DNA of 64,000 nt. Source: Niveispirillum fermenti. GTDB lineage: Bacteria > Pseudomonadota > Alphaproteobacteria > Azospirillales > Azospirillaceae. The position numbers and the translations under genes were made by a program. The stretch covers positions 1-64,000 of the forward strand of contig NZ_JBLTXA010000007.1 in NCBI RefSeq assembly GCF_048066175.1, given 5' to 3'. Each line of letters begins with the position of its first letter. Position 1 is the first letter of the stretch. The notes beneath the pieces are model-generated. The model was not told the DNA's origin and made no database searches. It saw only the letters and a program-made list of their open reading frames with translations. Positions 53,723-62,128 of the stretch are shown piece after piece.

Positions 53723-54475
53723 ATGGCCGACCTCCACGACGCCGATACCGACGAACCCTCCCTTTCCGGCAAGCGGGCCATCATCACGGGCGGCACGACC
53801 GGCATCGGCCGGGCCATCGCCATCCTGCTGGCAAGCTATGGGGTCCGCGTCTTCATCTGCGGCCGCACGCCAGAGCATCTGCATGACGCCCTGGAGCGCA
53901 TCCGCGAGGTGGGGGAAGGCAGCGGCATCGCGCTGGACCTGGCCGAACAGGGCGGCGTCGACCGGTTCTTCGCCGCGGCACATAAATATCTGGGCGGGTT
54001 GGACATCGCCGTTATCAACGCCGCCGTGCCAGCCGACGGGCTGACGGAAATGGATGCGCAGGATTTGCGCTATGCCATCGCCACCGACTTCACCGCCTAT
54101 ATCACCAGCGCCCATACCGCCTGCCGGCTGATGGGCGGCAACGGCCATATCGTGCTGATCGGATCGACCAGCGCGCATGCGCCGTCACCGGGTTCCACGG
54201 TCTATGCCGGCATGAAGGCCGGCATCGCCGCCTTTTCCGAAGCGCTGACCAAGGAACTGGGCAGCAAGGGGGTGAAGGTCTCCCTGGTCGAGCCGGGCTT
54301 CACCAGTGCCGATTTCCATTATCCCGAACTGCCGGCCGAAAAGCAGGACGAACTGATCCGCGAGGAGAAATTGCTGCGGGCACAGGATATCGCGGTCGGC
54401 GTGCGCTATCTGCTGACGCAGCCCAGCCGGGTGGTGGTGCAGCAACTGACCATCGTTCCCCGGCTGAAGGCGTAG
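53723..54475 (+). CDS. Short-chain dehydrogenase/reductase
   Basis: The 250-residue protein has a classical SDR fold: the nucleotide motif GGTTGIGRA near the start, a CGRTPEHL strand end suggesting NADP preference, NAAVP as the NNAG-like motif, and catalytic Ser and YxxxK (GSTSAHAPSPGSTVYAGMK). The C-terminal helix region ends with VVVQQLTIVPRLKA. Substrate cannot be read from sequence. I chose ATG 53723 because it gives a normal SDR N-terminus; a longer form from ATG 53495 is possible. It is 10 bp upstream of the second GH130-like gene, so a role in the same sugar pathway is plausible but unproved. Confidence 0.8.
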   Translation: MADLHDADTDEPSLSGKRAIITGGTTGIGRAIAILLASYGVRVFICGRTPEHLHDALERIREVGEGSGIALDLAEQGGVDRFFAAAHKYLGGLDIAVINAAVPADGLTEMDAQDLRYAIATDFTAYITSAHTACRLMGGNGHIVLIGSTSAHAPSPGSTVYAGMKAGIAAFSEALTKELGSKGVKVSLVEPGFTSADFHYPELPAEKQDELIREEKLLRAQDIAVGVRYLLTQPSRVVVQQLTIVPRLKA

Positions 54476-54485
54476 GAGCGGGCCC

Positions 54486-55610
54486 ATGTCCTTTGCGATT
54501 GACCGGCTTGTCCTGACCCCCGACGATATCGACCTGTCCCGGTCACCCATGGCCGGACAGCTTGAGGCCGAAACCTATGTGCTGGGCGCGTTCAACCCCG
54601 GCATGACCCGGCTGCCGAACGGCAACCTGCTGCTGATGGTCCGGGTGGCGGAGGCATTGCGGGACCCCATCCGGGACGGGCATGTCCATGCGATCCGATG
54701 GGACGCGGACAGCGAAGGCTATGTCCTGGATGCCTGGCCGCTGGAACTGGCCGACACGGCCGACCCGCGCAAGTTCCTGATCCATGGCGGCGGCTGGCGC
54801 ATCATGGCGCTCACCTCCCTTTCCTGGCTGCTGCCCGTGGAATTCAGCGCCGACGGGTTGGAGCGGATTGCCATCCATTACGACAAGGCCATCGCGCCGC
54901 AAGCCAGCTTCCAATGCTATGGTCTGGAGGATGCCCGCATCAGCCGCGTTGGCGGCCAGTATCTGATGACCACCTGCTCGGTCAGTCCCGAGCGGCATTC
55001 CACGACGCTTTACAGTTCCAGCAACGGGCTGGACTGGGTGTTCGAGGATGTCGTGCTGGATCACCAGAACAAGGACATGCTGATCTTCGAAGGGTTGATC
55101 GGCGGCCGGTACTGGGCCCAGACAAGGCCGCTGGGCGATCTCTATTTCGCCTATCCGCCCGGCAGTCCCTGGCGCGCGGGGCCGTCCATCAATCTGGCGA
55201 CCTCCCCCGACGGGCGGCATTGGAAACCCCATCGCCACCCCGGCATCCGACCGCGGTCGGGCACCGTGACGACGGCGCGGATGGGGGGCGGTGCGCCGCC
55301 CATCCTGACCGAGCGCGGCTGGCTCAGCCTGTGGCACGGGGTGGAACCGAAGGAGATCGTGGGTATCTACCGCACCTATTGGACACTGATGGACCGCGAC
55401 GATCCCAGCCGTATCCTGGCGGAAGGCGAGGCACCCCTGTTGGAGCCCGACGCGGACCTGACACGGCCGATCGAAGATCAGCTTTACATCCGCGATGTCG
55501 TCTTCACCACCGGCATCGCCGATGGCGGCAACCATTTTATCGTCGCTTCGGGGGAAGCCGATCTGGCCTGCCGCATCACCCACATCCCCAAGCGGGTCTT
55601 CGGCCTGTGA
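54486..55610 (+). CDS. GH130-like glycosidase/phosphorylase
   Basis: The 374-residue protein is a second GH130-type propeller: YVLGAFNPGMTRLPNGNLLLMVRVAE near the N-terminus (written here in two overlapping parts: AFNPGMTRLPNG and LLLMVRVAEA), GLEDARIS with Asp149 at the catalytic-Asp position, the MGGGAPPILTERGWLSLWHGV block and the C-terminal VVFTTGIADGGNHFIVASGEADLACRI region. It is shorter than the first GH130-like protein and lacks the helical N-terminal extension, so they are not simple duplicates. Phosphorolysis of a beta-mannoside is the family default; hydrolysis or transferase activity is also possible. It follows the SDR gene by 10 bp and ends before a 13-bp hairpin. Confidence 0.8.
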   Translation: MSFAIDRLVLTPDDIDLSRSPMAGQLEAETYVLGAFNPGMTRLPNGNLLLMVRVAEALRDPIRDGHVHAIRWDADSEGYVLDAWPLELADTADPRKFLIHGGGWRIMALTSLSWLLPVEFSADGLERIAIHYDKAIAPQASFQCYGLEDARISRVGGQYLMTTCSVSPERHSTTLYSSSNGLDWVFEDVVLDHQNKDMLIFEGLIGGRYWAQTRPLGDLYFAYPPGSPWRAGPSINLATSPDGRHWKPHRHPGIRPRSGTVTTARMGGGAPPILTERGWLSLWHGVEPKEIVGIYRTYWTLMDRDDPSRILAEGEAPLLEPDADLTRPIEDQLYIRDVVFTTGIADGGNHFIVASGEADLACRITHIPKRVFGL

Positions 55611-55808
55611 TGCCCGGCGTGATGCGTGATCAGGGAGAGGATCGGCAATTCCCGGACAGCAACCTGGCCCAGCCACCCGGCGCATCCCGCTCCACAGCGC
55701 ATTAATGTCCCGGTGAGGTGTACGCACCGGGACCTTTTACAATGGCGCTTGTAACGGGAAGATCGACGGACAGGCCAGCGACAGCAAAAGCCTTTTCCCG
55801 GAAGGACT

Positions 55809-55838
55809 GGAAACGCGGCGGCGATCCGCCGCGTTTCC
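55809..55838. terminator. Perfect 13-bp stem hairpin between convergent genes
   Basis: Left arm 55809-55821 and right arm 55826-55838 are perfectly complementary, with loop CGAT. The gap holds the ends of the GH130-like gene (plus) and the DUF6496 gene (minus). There is no long U-run, but symmetry and position suit a bidirectional terminator. Confidence 0.6.
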
Positions 55839-55865
55839 TCCCCCGTCAGGCGTCACGGCCGGGCA

Positions 55866-56156
55866 TCAATGGCCAAGCACGCGCATCAGTTCCGATTTGC
55901 GCATGCGGGAACGACCGGGAATGTCGCGCCGCCTGGCCTCTTCGTAAAGCTCGGACTTGGTCGGCCCGGTGGCATTGCTGCGGCGGGCCTTGCCCGCCGC
56001 GCTCCCGCTGGCGTCCGCCTTGCTGAGCGCCACTGCGATGGCCTGCTTGCGGCTTTTGACCCGGCCGCCGCCGACCTTCTCGATCGCGCCATGCTTGTAC
56101 TTGGTCATGACGCGGCCGACGACCTGCTTCTGATCCTCGTTCAATTGTCTGGGCAT
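55866..56156 (-). CDS. DUF6496 protein with a Rho-N-like C-terminal motif
   Basis: The 96-residue protein has the DUF6496 signature in its first half (VVGRVMTKYKHGAIEK, then VKSRKQAIAVALSKADASG), and a C-terminal helix-extended-helix segment resembling the Rho N-terminal/SAP-like fold (TKSELYEEARRRDIPGRSRMRKSELMRVL is two short parts: TKSELYEEARRRDIPG and SRMRKSELMRVL). It is very basic, so nucleic-acid binding is likely. AGGAGG precedes ATG 56156. The next upstream gene encodes a CBS protein carrying a stress promoter match; the two may be co-transcribed. Role unknown. Confidence 0.78.
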   Translation of the reverse strand: MPRQLNEDQKQVVGRVMTKYKHGAIEKVGGGRVKSRKQAIAVALSKADASGSAAGKARRSNATGPTKSELYEEARRRDIPGRSRMRKSELMRVLGH

Positions 56157-56218
56157 TGATCCGATCCTCCTGCGGATTGAAGGCGGGTTTCCCCGTCCAT
56201 GGCAAGGCTGGGCAGGCA

Positions 56219-56650
56219 TCAGCCGCGCTGGCTGTGCGCCCCGGCCGGACGGGAGATGCCGCCCAGTGCCTGGGCCGCCGAATTGGCCGCGTTCACGGCA
56301 ACATCGCCCAGCGACAGGATACCCACCAGCCGCTTGTCATGGTTGATGACAGGCAGGCGGCGGACCTGGATATAACCCATGTTGCGCGAGACCTCGTCGA
56401 CCTCGTCATCATCGAAGCAATATTTGACGTTCTGGCTCATCACGTCGCGGACCTTGGTCCTTGGACCCCGGCCCGATGCCACGGCGCGCACCGCGATGTC
56501 GCGATCGGTGATCATGCCGACCAGCTGGTCGTTGTCACCCACGGGCAGGGACCCGACATCCAGGTCCGCCATCATCTTGGCGGCTTCTTCGATCGTTTCC
56601 GTCGGGTTGGCGATGCGGACATCGCGCGTCATGGCTTCGCTTACTTTCAT
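56219..56650 (-). CDS. Paired CBS-domain protein
   Basis: The 143-residue protein consists of two CBS motifs: AMTRDVRIANPTETIEEAAKMM with PVGDNDQLVGMITDRDIAVR, and VMSQNVKYCFDDDEVDEVSRNM with RRLPVINHDKRLVGILSLGDVA. Such small proteins bind adenine nucleotides and regulate partner enzymes; this one has no fused effector domain. GGAGG 5 nt before ATG 56650 favours it over the upstream ATGs. An EcfG-type match lies about 105 nt upstream (56755-56779), consistent with stress control. Its regulated partner is not identifiable here. Confidence 0.85.
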   Translation of the reverse strand: MKVSEAMTRDVRIANPTETIEEAAKMMADLDVGSLPVGDNDQLVGMITDRDIAVRAVASGRGPRTKVRDVMSQNVKYCFDDDEVDEVSRNMGYIQVRRLPVINHDKRLVGILSLGDVAVNAANSAAQALGGISRPAGAHSQRG

Positions 56651-56754
56651 GTCGGCCTCCATCGGCTGGACCATGGTGCAGCGGGCCGCCCTGGTTCACG
56701 CCATGAACCCGATCGACCCGGTTACGCCCACATCCCCCGTCCCACGCATAGGGG

Positions 56755-56779
56755 AACAACCGGATATGGGCGAGGTTCC
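56755..56779 (-). promoter_or_regulatory. EcfG-type promoter match upstream of the CBS gene
   Basis: On the minus strand GGAAC (56775-56779) and TGTT (56755-56758) are 16 nt apart. It lies just past the pcaC stop, in the gap before the CBS gene. Confidence 0.5.
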
Positions 56780-56825
56780 ACCCCCCTGCCCAATGTCCCA
56801 GCCGGTTTCCCCGCGCGGCCGGCTT

Positions 56826-57215
56826 TCAGTCCGCCGCCCCGTCGATCTGGGCGAAGACACGGCCTGCCGCATGGAACGCGCTGTTGGCCGCCGGCACGCC
56901 GCAATAGATGGCGGCCTGGAGGATCACCTCCTTGATCAGGTCGCGCGACACGCCATGGGTCACGGCGGCGCGGACATGCATCATGAATTCCTCTTCCCGG
57001 TTGAGCGCGATCATGGTGGACAGCACCATCAGCCGGCGGGTGGTGTGGTCGATGCCGGGCCGCGTCCAAATCTCCCCCCAAGCATAGCGGGTGATGAGGT
57101 CCTGGAATTCAGCCGTGAAGTCGGTGGTGTTGGCGATGGCGCGGTCGACATGTGCATCGCCCAGGACGGAACGGCGGGCTGTGAAGCCCAATGCCTTGCG
57201 CTCGGCTTCATCCAT
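56826..57215 (-). CDS. pcaC: 4-carboxymuconolactone decarboxylase PcaC
   Basis: PcaC decarboxylates gamma-carboxymuconolactone to 3-oxoadipate enol-lactone. The 129-residue protein matches the AhpD/CMD family in length and has ALGFTARRSVLGDAHVDRAI, FTAEFQDLITRYAWGEIWTRPG, the LVLSTMIALNREEEFMMHVRAA region (LSTMIALNREEEF) and AAIYCGVPAANSAFH, including the conserved Cys. It is the last gene in the pca operon, 4 bp after pcaD. Confidence 0.95.
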   Translation of the reverse strand: MDEAERKALGFTARRSVLGDAHVDRAIANTTDFTAEFQDLITRYAWGEIWTRPGIDHTTRRLMVLSTMIALNREEEFMMHVRAAVTHGVSRDLIKEVILQAAIYCGVPAANSAFHAAGRVFAQIDGAAD

Positions 57216-57219
57216 GATC

Positions 57220-58005
57220 TCAATCCTTCAGGAAAGACAGCAGGGCTTCGGTGAAAGCCTCTGCCTGCTCCACATTCGATAAATGCGCCGCGTCCAGTTC
57301 CACCAGCCGGGCGCCAGGGATGGCGCTCGCCAACTCATGGCTCCTGGCAAGCGGGGTGGCAGGATCCTGGCGGCCGCCAATGACCAGGGTGGGCATCGGA
57401 ATACGCGGCAAAGAGGCCCGCTGGTCCATGTCGCGCACGGCGGCACAGCAGGCCGTATACCCCTCCACCGGTGTGGCATGCAGCATGGCGGCGATGGGGG
57501 CAATGGCTTCCGGATGGGCAGTGCGGAATGGCTCGGTGAACCAGCGTTCCACCACACCATTGACGATGGCACCCATGCCCTGCGCCCTTACCAAGGCGAT
57601 CCGGGCGTTCCACGGCTCGGCCGGGGCCATTTCGGCGGCCGTGTTGCACAAGACCAGATGCGACAGCCGGTCGGGTGCGTTGGCTCCCAGCCATTGCCCC
57701 ACCATGCCCCCCTTGGACAGGCCGACGAAGCGGACCTTCTCAATCCCCAGCGCATCCAGCAGGCCGACAGCATCGCGGCCCAGCAGATCGATGCTGTAAG
57801 GACCGGCGGGCGCATCGGACAGACCGTGACCACGACTATCATAGCGCAGGACGCGGAAATGCTGGGTCAAGGCGGGCATCTGCGGCGCCCACATCTCCAT
57901 ATTGGTTCCCAGCGAGTTGGACAGCAGCAGGATGGGCGCGCCCTCCGGCCCATCCAGGCGCCAATGCAGGCGGGTACCATCGGCCAGGGTCACGAACTGG
58001 GCCAT
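57220..58005 (-). CDS. pcaD: 3-oxoadipate enol-lactonase PcaD
   Basis: PcaD hydrolyses 3-oxoadipate enol-lactone to 3-oxoadipate. The 261-residue alpha/beta hydrolase has an oxyanion region NSLGTNMEMW, YDSRGHGLSD, the nucleophile elbow GLSKGG (Ser in G-x-S-x-G), and a C-terminal His in DAAHLSNVEQ. The ATG is TAATG-coupled to the pcaB stop (1-bp overlap), so it is made with pcaB. Pathway position between PcaB/PcaC products fits. Confidence 0.94.
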   Translation of the reverse strand: MAQFVTLADGTRLHWRLDGPEGAPILLLSNSLGTNMEMWAPQMPALTQHFRVLRYDSRGHGLSDAPAGPYSIDLLGRDAVGLLDALGIEKVRFVGLSKGGMVGQWLGANAPDRLSHLVLCNTAAEMAPAEPWNARIALVRAQGMGAIVNGVVERWFTEPFRTAHPEAIAPIAAMLHATPVEGYTACCAAVRDMDQRASLPRIPMPTLVIGGRQDPATPLARSHELASAIPGARLVELDAAHLSNVEQAEAFTEALLSFLKD

Positions 58006-59357
58006 TACATCATCTCCCGCTCATAGGTTTTCAGCACGCGGGACACGAATTCCCCAGCCGATCCGAGATAACTTTCCGGCTGCATCAACGCCGCCAGCCG
58101 TTCAGGCGGCAGGTGGGGGGTGATAGCGGCATCGGCAACCAGTTCTTCCAGCAAGCCATGGCCGGCGACGACGGCGCGCTTGCACGCCGCCTCCACAATC
58201 TTCCCCGCATCATGGCGGCCCGATGCCTCGGCCAGGGCCTGGGTCACGGCTTCCGCCATCATCAACCCGTCGGTCAGGTTCAGATTGGCGCGCATGGCAT
58301 CCGGGTCCAGTTCAAGGCCGGACAGGGTCTCCGCCATATGGGCCATGGCACCGGATGTCAGGGCGAACAGCTCTGCCAGTACTGGCCATTCGGCATGCCA
58401 GCCGCCGACGCCGCGCTCCTGTTCCTGCACCATGGCTGTCAACAGGGTAGCGACCAGGCCGGGGGCACGGTTGGCTGCCGATAAGGCAATGGTGGTGCCG
58501 ACGGGGTTGCGCTTGTGCGGCATGGCGGAGGACCCGCCCTTGCCGGCGGCGGCCGGCTCGAACACCTCCGCCACCTCCGACGACATCAGATGGGCGATGT
58601 CGCGCGCGATCTTGCCAAGGCTGCCGGTGAGCAGGCCCAGGGCTGCACCCAGATCGGCGATCCGGTCGCGCTGGCTGTGCCAGGGCGTGTCAGGCAGGGG
58701 CAGTGACAGTTCAATGGCCAGTGCTCTGGCGACAGCCAGCCCCTGCCCGCCCTGGCTGGCCAGCGTGCCGGCCGCCCCACCAAATTGCAGGACTGACACC
58801 GCCGTGCCGGCATCACTCAGGCGGGTACGCACACGCAGCAGCATGGACAGCCATCCGGCAGCCTTCAGCCCGAACGTGATGGGCAAAGCCTGCTGCCACA
58901 GGGTACGACCGGCCATGGGGGTCGTGGCATGGCGCCGGGACAGGTCGGCCAGGGCGTGGATGGCGCGGTCCAGATCGGTCAGCAGCAGCGCCACGGCGTC
59001 GCGGGCGCGCAGGACGAAGCCGGTATCAATAATATCCTGGCTGGTGGCGCCGCGATGCACATGACGCGCAGCGGCTGGATCGGTCGCCGCCACCTTGGCG
59101 GTCAGCGCCTTGACCAGCGGAATGGCCGGATTACCTGCCAGCGCCGTGGCCCGGCCCAGTTCCGCGATATCATAGAGATCGGGATTGCAGGCGGCATGGA
59201 TCGGGGCCAAGGCGGATGCCGGCACCATGCCAATACTGGATTGGGCCGACGCCAAAGCCGCTTCCACCCGCAACATGGCGCCCAGCACCGCCCGGTCATC
59301 GAACAGGGAAGCCATGGCGGGCGTCTGGAACAAAGGCGTGAACAGGGTGGAGATCAT
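58005..59357 (-). CDS. pcaB: 3-carboxy-cis,cis-muconate cycloisomerase PcaB
   Basis: PcaB turns 3-carboxy-cis,cis-muconate into gamma-carboxymuconolactone. The 450-residue protein belongs to the fumarase/aspartase superfamily and has GGSSAMPHKRNP, the superfamily signature loop with the catalytic Ser region, plus VHRGATSQDIIDTGF with the His/Thr/Ser active-site segment. The N-terminal FQTPAMASLFDDRAVLGAMLRVE is the usual opening. It is separated from pcaG by a 201-bp gap holding repeat sequences, so it may be transcribed partly from its own promoter. Confidence 0.94.
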   Translation of the reverse strand: MISTLFTPLFQTPAMASLFDDRAVLGAMLRVEAALASAQSSIGMVPASALAPIHAACNPDLYDIAELGRATALAGNPAIPLVKALTAKVAATDPAAARHVHRGATSQDIIDTGFVLRARDAVALLLTDLDRAIHALADLSRRHATTPMAGRTLWQQALPITFGLKAAGWLSMLLRVRTRLSDAGTAVSVLQFGGAAGTLASQGGQGLAVARALAIELSLPLPDTPWHSQRDRIADLGAALGLLTGSLGKIARDIAHLMSSEVAEVFEPAAAGKGGSSAMPHKRNPVGTTIALSAANRAPGLVATLLTAMVQEQERGVGGWHAEWPVLAELFALTSGAMAHMAETLSGLELDPDAMRANLNLTDGLMMAEAVTQALAEASGRHDAGKIVEAACKRAVVAGHGLLEELVADAAITPHLPPERLAALMQPESYLGSAGEFVSRVLKTYEREMM

Positions 59358-59394
59358 GCGATAACCATATGATGGAAGAGCCGCAGCTTACTCC

Positions 59395-59550
59395 CTTCCG
59401 TCATCCCGGCGAAAGCCGGGAGCCAGGGGCCCCAGGATCAGACCGCAACATCATCTGAACAAAGCAGCCGAAAGGTCGGGCCTGTGGCTCCTGGATTCCG
59501 GGTTTCGCCGGGTGGCTCCTGGATCCCGGCTATCGCCGGGATGAGGGGGG
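59395..59550. repeat. REP-like intergenic repeat cluster
   Basis: Three related units occur: an inverted copy near 59399-59427 and two direct copies (59484-59512 and 59512-59540), each carrying a GG(A/T)TCCCGG-type core with a CGCCGGG palindrome. Core hairpins read CCCGGCNNNNGCCGGG-like. Such repeats are scattered in many proteobacterial genomes. They sit between pcaG and pcaB and could make mRNA hairpins. Confidence 0.75.
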
Positions 59551-59558
59551 AGGAAACA

Positions 59559-60200
59559 TCAAATGTCGAAGAACACCGTCTCCCCGTCGCCCTGCAGGCG
59601 GATATCGAACCGGTAATGCCCCTCCCCCGCCGGGACAGCCAGCAAGGTGGCGCGACGGGCAGGCGGAACGAGGTCCAGGATCGGGTCTTCAGCGTTGCTG
59701 GGCTCATCCGCGAAATAGATGCGGCTGACCATGCGCTTGATGATGCCGCGTGCCATGACGGAAATGGCGATATGCGGCGCCTGAAGGCTGTTACCGGGAC
59801 CGGGGACGCGGCCGGGTTTCACCGTGCGGATGGTGAAGATGCCATCCGCATCGGTCGCGGCGCGGCCGAAACCAATGAAATCCGGGTCCAGCGCCACCTC
59901 CGCGCGGGTATCATCAGGGCTGTCATAGCGGCCGGCGGCGTTGGCCTGCCACAGTTCCACAAACCCGTCGGGGATGGGCACGCCGTCACCATCAAACAGG
60001 GTGCCGGTGATGGTCACCACCGCGCCCTTCGCGGCCCCGCGCGGCTGGTCGTTCGGGTTCAGCGTGTAATGGCCGTCGGGCAGCAAATCCATCCGCGCGC
60101 CGGCATCGCCCTTGCCTTCCACCAGATCGGCGCCACCCTTCCAGGGCAGGGCATAGTGGAAGAAGGGGCCGACGGTCTGCCAGGGTGTTTGTCCGCTCAT
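59559..60200 (-). CDS. pcaG: Protocatechuate 3,4-dioxygenase alpha subunit PcaG
   Basis: PcaG is the alpha subunit of the intradiol dioxygenase that cleaves protocatechuate to 3-carboxy-cis,cis-muconate. The 213-residue product has SGQTPWQTVGPFFHYALPW at the N-terminus, the NAAGRYDSPDD segment homologous to the beta-subunit iron region, and a HIAISVMARGIIKRMVSRIYF strand region (HIAISVMARGI). Iron ligands come from PcaH; alpha contributes substrate-pocket residues. It starts 3 bp after pcaH. Confidence 0.95.
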   Translation of the reverse strand: MSGQTPWQTVGPFFHYALPWKGGADLVEGKGDAGARMDLLPDGHYTLNPNDQPRGAAKGAVVTITGTLFDGDGVPIPDGFVELWQANAAGRYDSPDDTRAEVALDPDFIGFGRAATDADGIFTIRTVKPGRVPGPGNSLQAPHIAISVMARGIIKRMVSRIYFADEPSNAEDPILDLVPPARRATLLAVPAGEGHYRFDIRLQGDGETVFFDI

Positions 60201-60203
60201 GGA

Positions 60204-60908
60204 TCAATCCTCCATCGGCGTGGCATCGCGGCCGCGCAGCACGATATCGAAAATGAAGGACAGCGCGAAGGCTTCGTGCGTCGTTTCGATATCGAACCGG
60301 CTGATCATGCGCGACAGGGCATGGGCGGGCACGGCATTGGCGATGGGGTCCAGCGGGATCAGCGGATCACCGGGGAAATACATCTGCGTCACCAGCCGTG
60401 TGGCGAAGGCAGGCCCCATCAGCGAGAAGTGGATATGAGCCGGGCGCCAGGCATTGTAATGATTGCCCCAGGGGTAGGCACCAGGGCTGACGGTCAGGAA
60501 ACGGTAGCGCCCCTGATCATCGGTAATGACCCGGCCCGACCCGGTGAAATTCGGGTCCAGCGGCGCGTTCCACTGGTCTTTTTTGTGGATGTAGCGGCCG
60601 GCGGCATTGGCCTGCCAGACCTCGACAATCGTGTTGGGTACGGGCCGTCCATCCTCGTCCAGCACGCGACCGGATACGACGATGCGCTGGCCGATGGCCT
60701 CCCCCTTGCCAACCTTGGTCAGGTCGGCCAGGGCGGGACCCATCAGCCGGTCCCAGCGGCCGGCAGGACCCGTCACTTCCGTCAGGGTCTGCGGAATGCG
60801 GATCAAGGGCTGGTGCGGCGACCGCTTCACCGTGGATTTGTAATCGGGGGACAGCAGGGCCGGATGCGCGCCCTCCTCCTCCCTTTGATAGGGCAGGATC
60901 AGTGTCAT
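60204..60908 (-). CDS. pcaH: Protocatechuate 3,4-dioxygenase beta subunit PcaH
   Basis: PcaH binds the catalytic ferric iron. The 234-residue protein carries the four ligands: Tyr106 in AAGRYIH, Tyr145 in GAYPWGN, and His158/His160 in RPAHIHFS, spaced exactly as in the Pseudomonas enzyme family. The N-terminal domain with TVKRSPHQPLIRIPQTL also matches the family. It lies between pcaF and pcaG and the three genes are closely packed. Confidence 0.96.
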   Translation of the reverse strand: MTLILPYQREEEGAHPALLSPDYKSTVKRSPHQPLIRIPQTLTEVTGPAGRWDRLMGPALADLTKVGKGEAIGQRIVVSGRVLDEDGRPVPNTIVEVWQANAAGRYIHKKDQWNAPLDPNFTGSGRVITDDQGRYRFLTVSPGAYPWGNHYNAWRPAHIHFSLMGPAFATRLVTQMYFPGDPLIPLDPIANAVPAHALSRMISRFDIETTHEAFALSFIFDIVLRGRDATPMED

Positions 60909-60922
60909 TTCTCGTTCCTCCC

Positions 60923-62128
60923 TCAGATTTTTTCAATCGCCAGCGCCAGCCCCTGGCCGACGCCGATGCACATGGTGACCAGGGCGCGCTTGCCGCCCGT
61001 CTTTTCCAGCCCCCGCAGCGCCGTCAGAGCCAGCCGCGCGCCGCTTGCCCCCAACGGATGACCCAGCGCGATGGCGCCGCCATGCGGGTTGACATGAGGG
61101 GCCATCGGGTCGACGCCCAGCGTGCGCAAGGATGCGATCACCTGCGCGGCAAAGGCCTCGTTCAACTCGATCAGGTCGAAATCACCGATGGTCAGGCCCA
61201 GCTTGTCCATCAGCTTCTGTGAGGCCGGCACCGGGCCGACGCCCATGACACGCGGTTCCACGCCGGCCGTCGCCATCCCCAGGATGCGGCCACGCGGGGT
61301 CAGGCCATGGGTTTTGACGGCGGTTTCCGAGGCGATCAGCAAAGCCACCGCCCCGTCATTAACGCCGCTGGCATTGCCGGCGGTGACGCTGCCGCCGGGC
61401 CGGACCACGGGTTTCAACTTAGCGAGCGCTTCCGCCGTCGTATCGGCGCGGGGATGTTCATCCACACTGACGATGGTCGGCTTGCCCTTGGCGTCCAGAA
61501 CGGTCACCGGGGTGATTTCGTCTTCGAAATAACCCTCGGCCTGGGCCTTGGCGGTCCGTTGCTGGCTGGACAGGGCGAAGGCGTCCTGATCGGTGCGGCT
61601 GACCCCATGTTCGACGGCCACATTCTCTGCCGTTTCCGGCATGCTATCGGTACCGTAACGTTCCTTCATCGCCTTGTTGATGAAGCGCCAGCCGATGGTC
61701 GTATCCTCGATCTGGGCGCTGCGCTGGAAGGCGCTTTCGGCCTTGCCCATCACCAGGGGGGCGCGGGTCATGCTTTCCACGCCGCCGGCGATGACAAGAT
61801 CAAGCGCGCCGGCATTGATGGCGCGCGCTGCCGTGCCCACGGCATCGGCGCCGGATGCGCACAGACGGTTGATGGTAGTGCCGGGGACCGACACGGGTAA
61901 CCCCGACAGCAACGCCGCCATACGGGCCACATTGCGGTTATCCTCGCCGGCCTGATTGGCACAACCGAGGAACACTTCCTCAATCACAGCCGGGTCCAGG
62001 CCGGGATGACGGGCCAGAAGGGCGGAGATCACCTGGGCCGCCATATCGTCGGGCCGCAAGCGGGAAAGCGCGCCGCCGAAGCGGCCGATGGGGCTGCGGA
62101 TGCCGTCGCAGATATAGGCGTGGCTCAT
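60923..62128 (-). CDS. pcaF: 3-oxoadipyl-CoA thiolase PcaF
   Basis: PcaF cleaves 3-oxoadipyl-CoA with CoA to acetyl-CoA and succinyl-CoA, the last step. The 401-residue thiolase has the nucleophile Cys90 in NRLCASG, His357 in ALGHPLGASG and Cys387 in MCIGVGQG, the complete thiolase triad. ATG 62128 overlaps the pcaJ stop (ATGA) and follows GGAGG; an upstream frame to 62305 is read-through in pcaJ. It precedes pcaH by 14 bp. Confidence 0.95.
   Translation of the reverse strand: MSHAYICDGIRSPIGRFGGALSRLRPDDMAAQVISALLARHPGLDPAVIEEVFLGCANQAGEDNRNVARMAALLSGLPVSVPGTTINRLCASGADAVGTAARAINAGALDLVIAGGVESMTRAPLVMGKAESAFQRSAQIEDTTIGWRFINKAMKERYGTDSMPETAENVAVEHGVSRTDQDAFALSSQQRTAKAQAEGYFEDEITPVTVLDAKGKPTIVSVDEHPRADTTAEALAKLKPVVRPGGSVTAGNASGVNDGAVALLIASETAVKTHGLTPRGRILGMATAGVEPRVMGVGPVPASQKLMDKLGLTIGDFDLIELNEAFAAQVIASLRTLGVDPMAPHVNPHGGAIALGHPLGASGARLALTALRGLEKTGGKRALVTMCIGVGQGLALAIEKI

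Noticed and set aside
59484..61061. 525-residue plus-strand open frame across pcaG/pcaH
   Set aside because: Antisense to the confidently assigned dioxygenase genes; composition is that of a GC-rich shadow.
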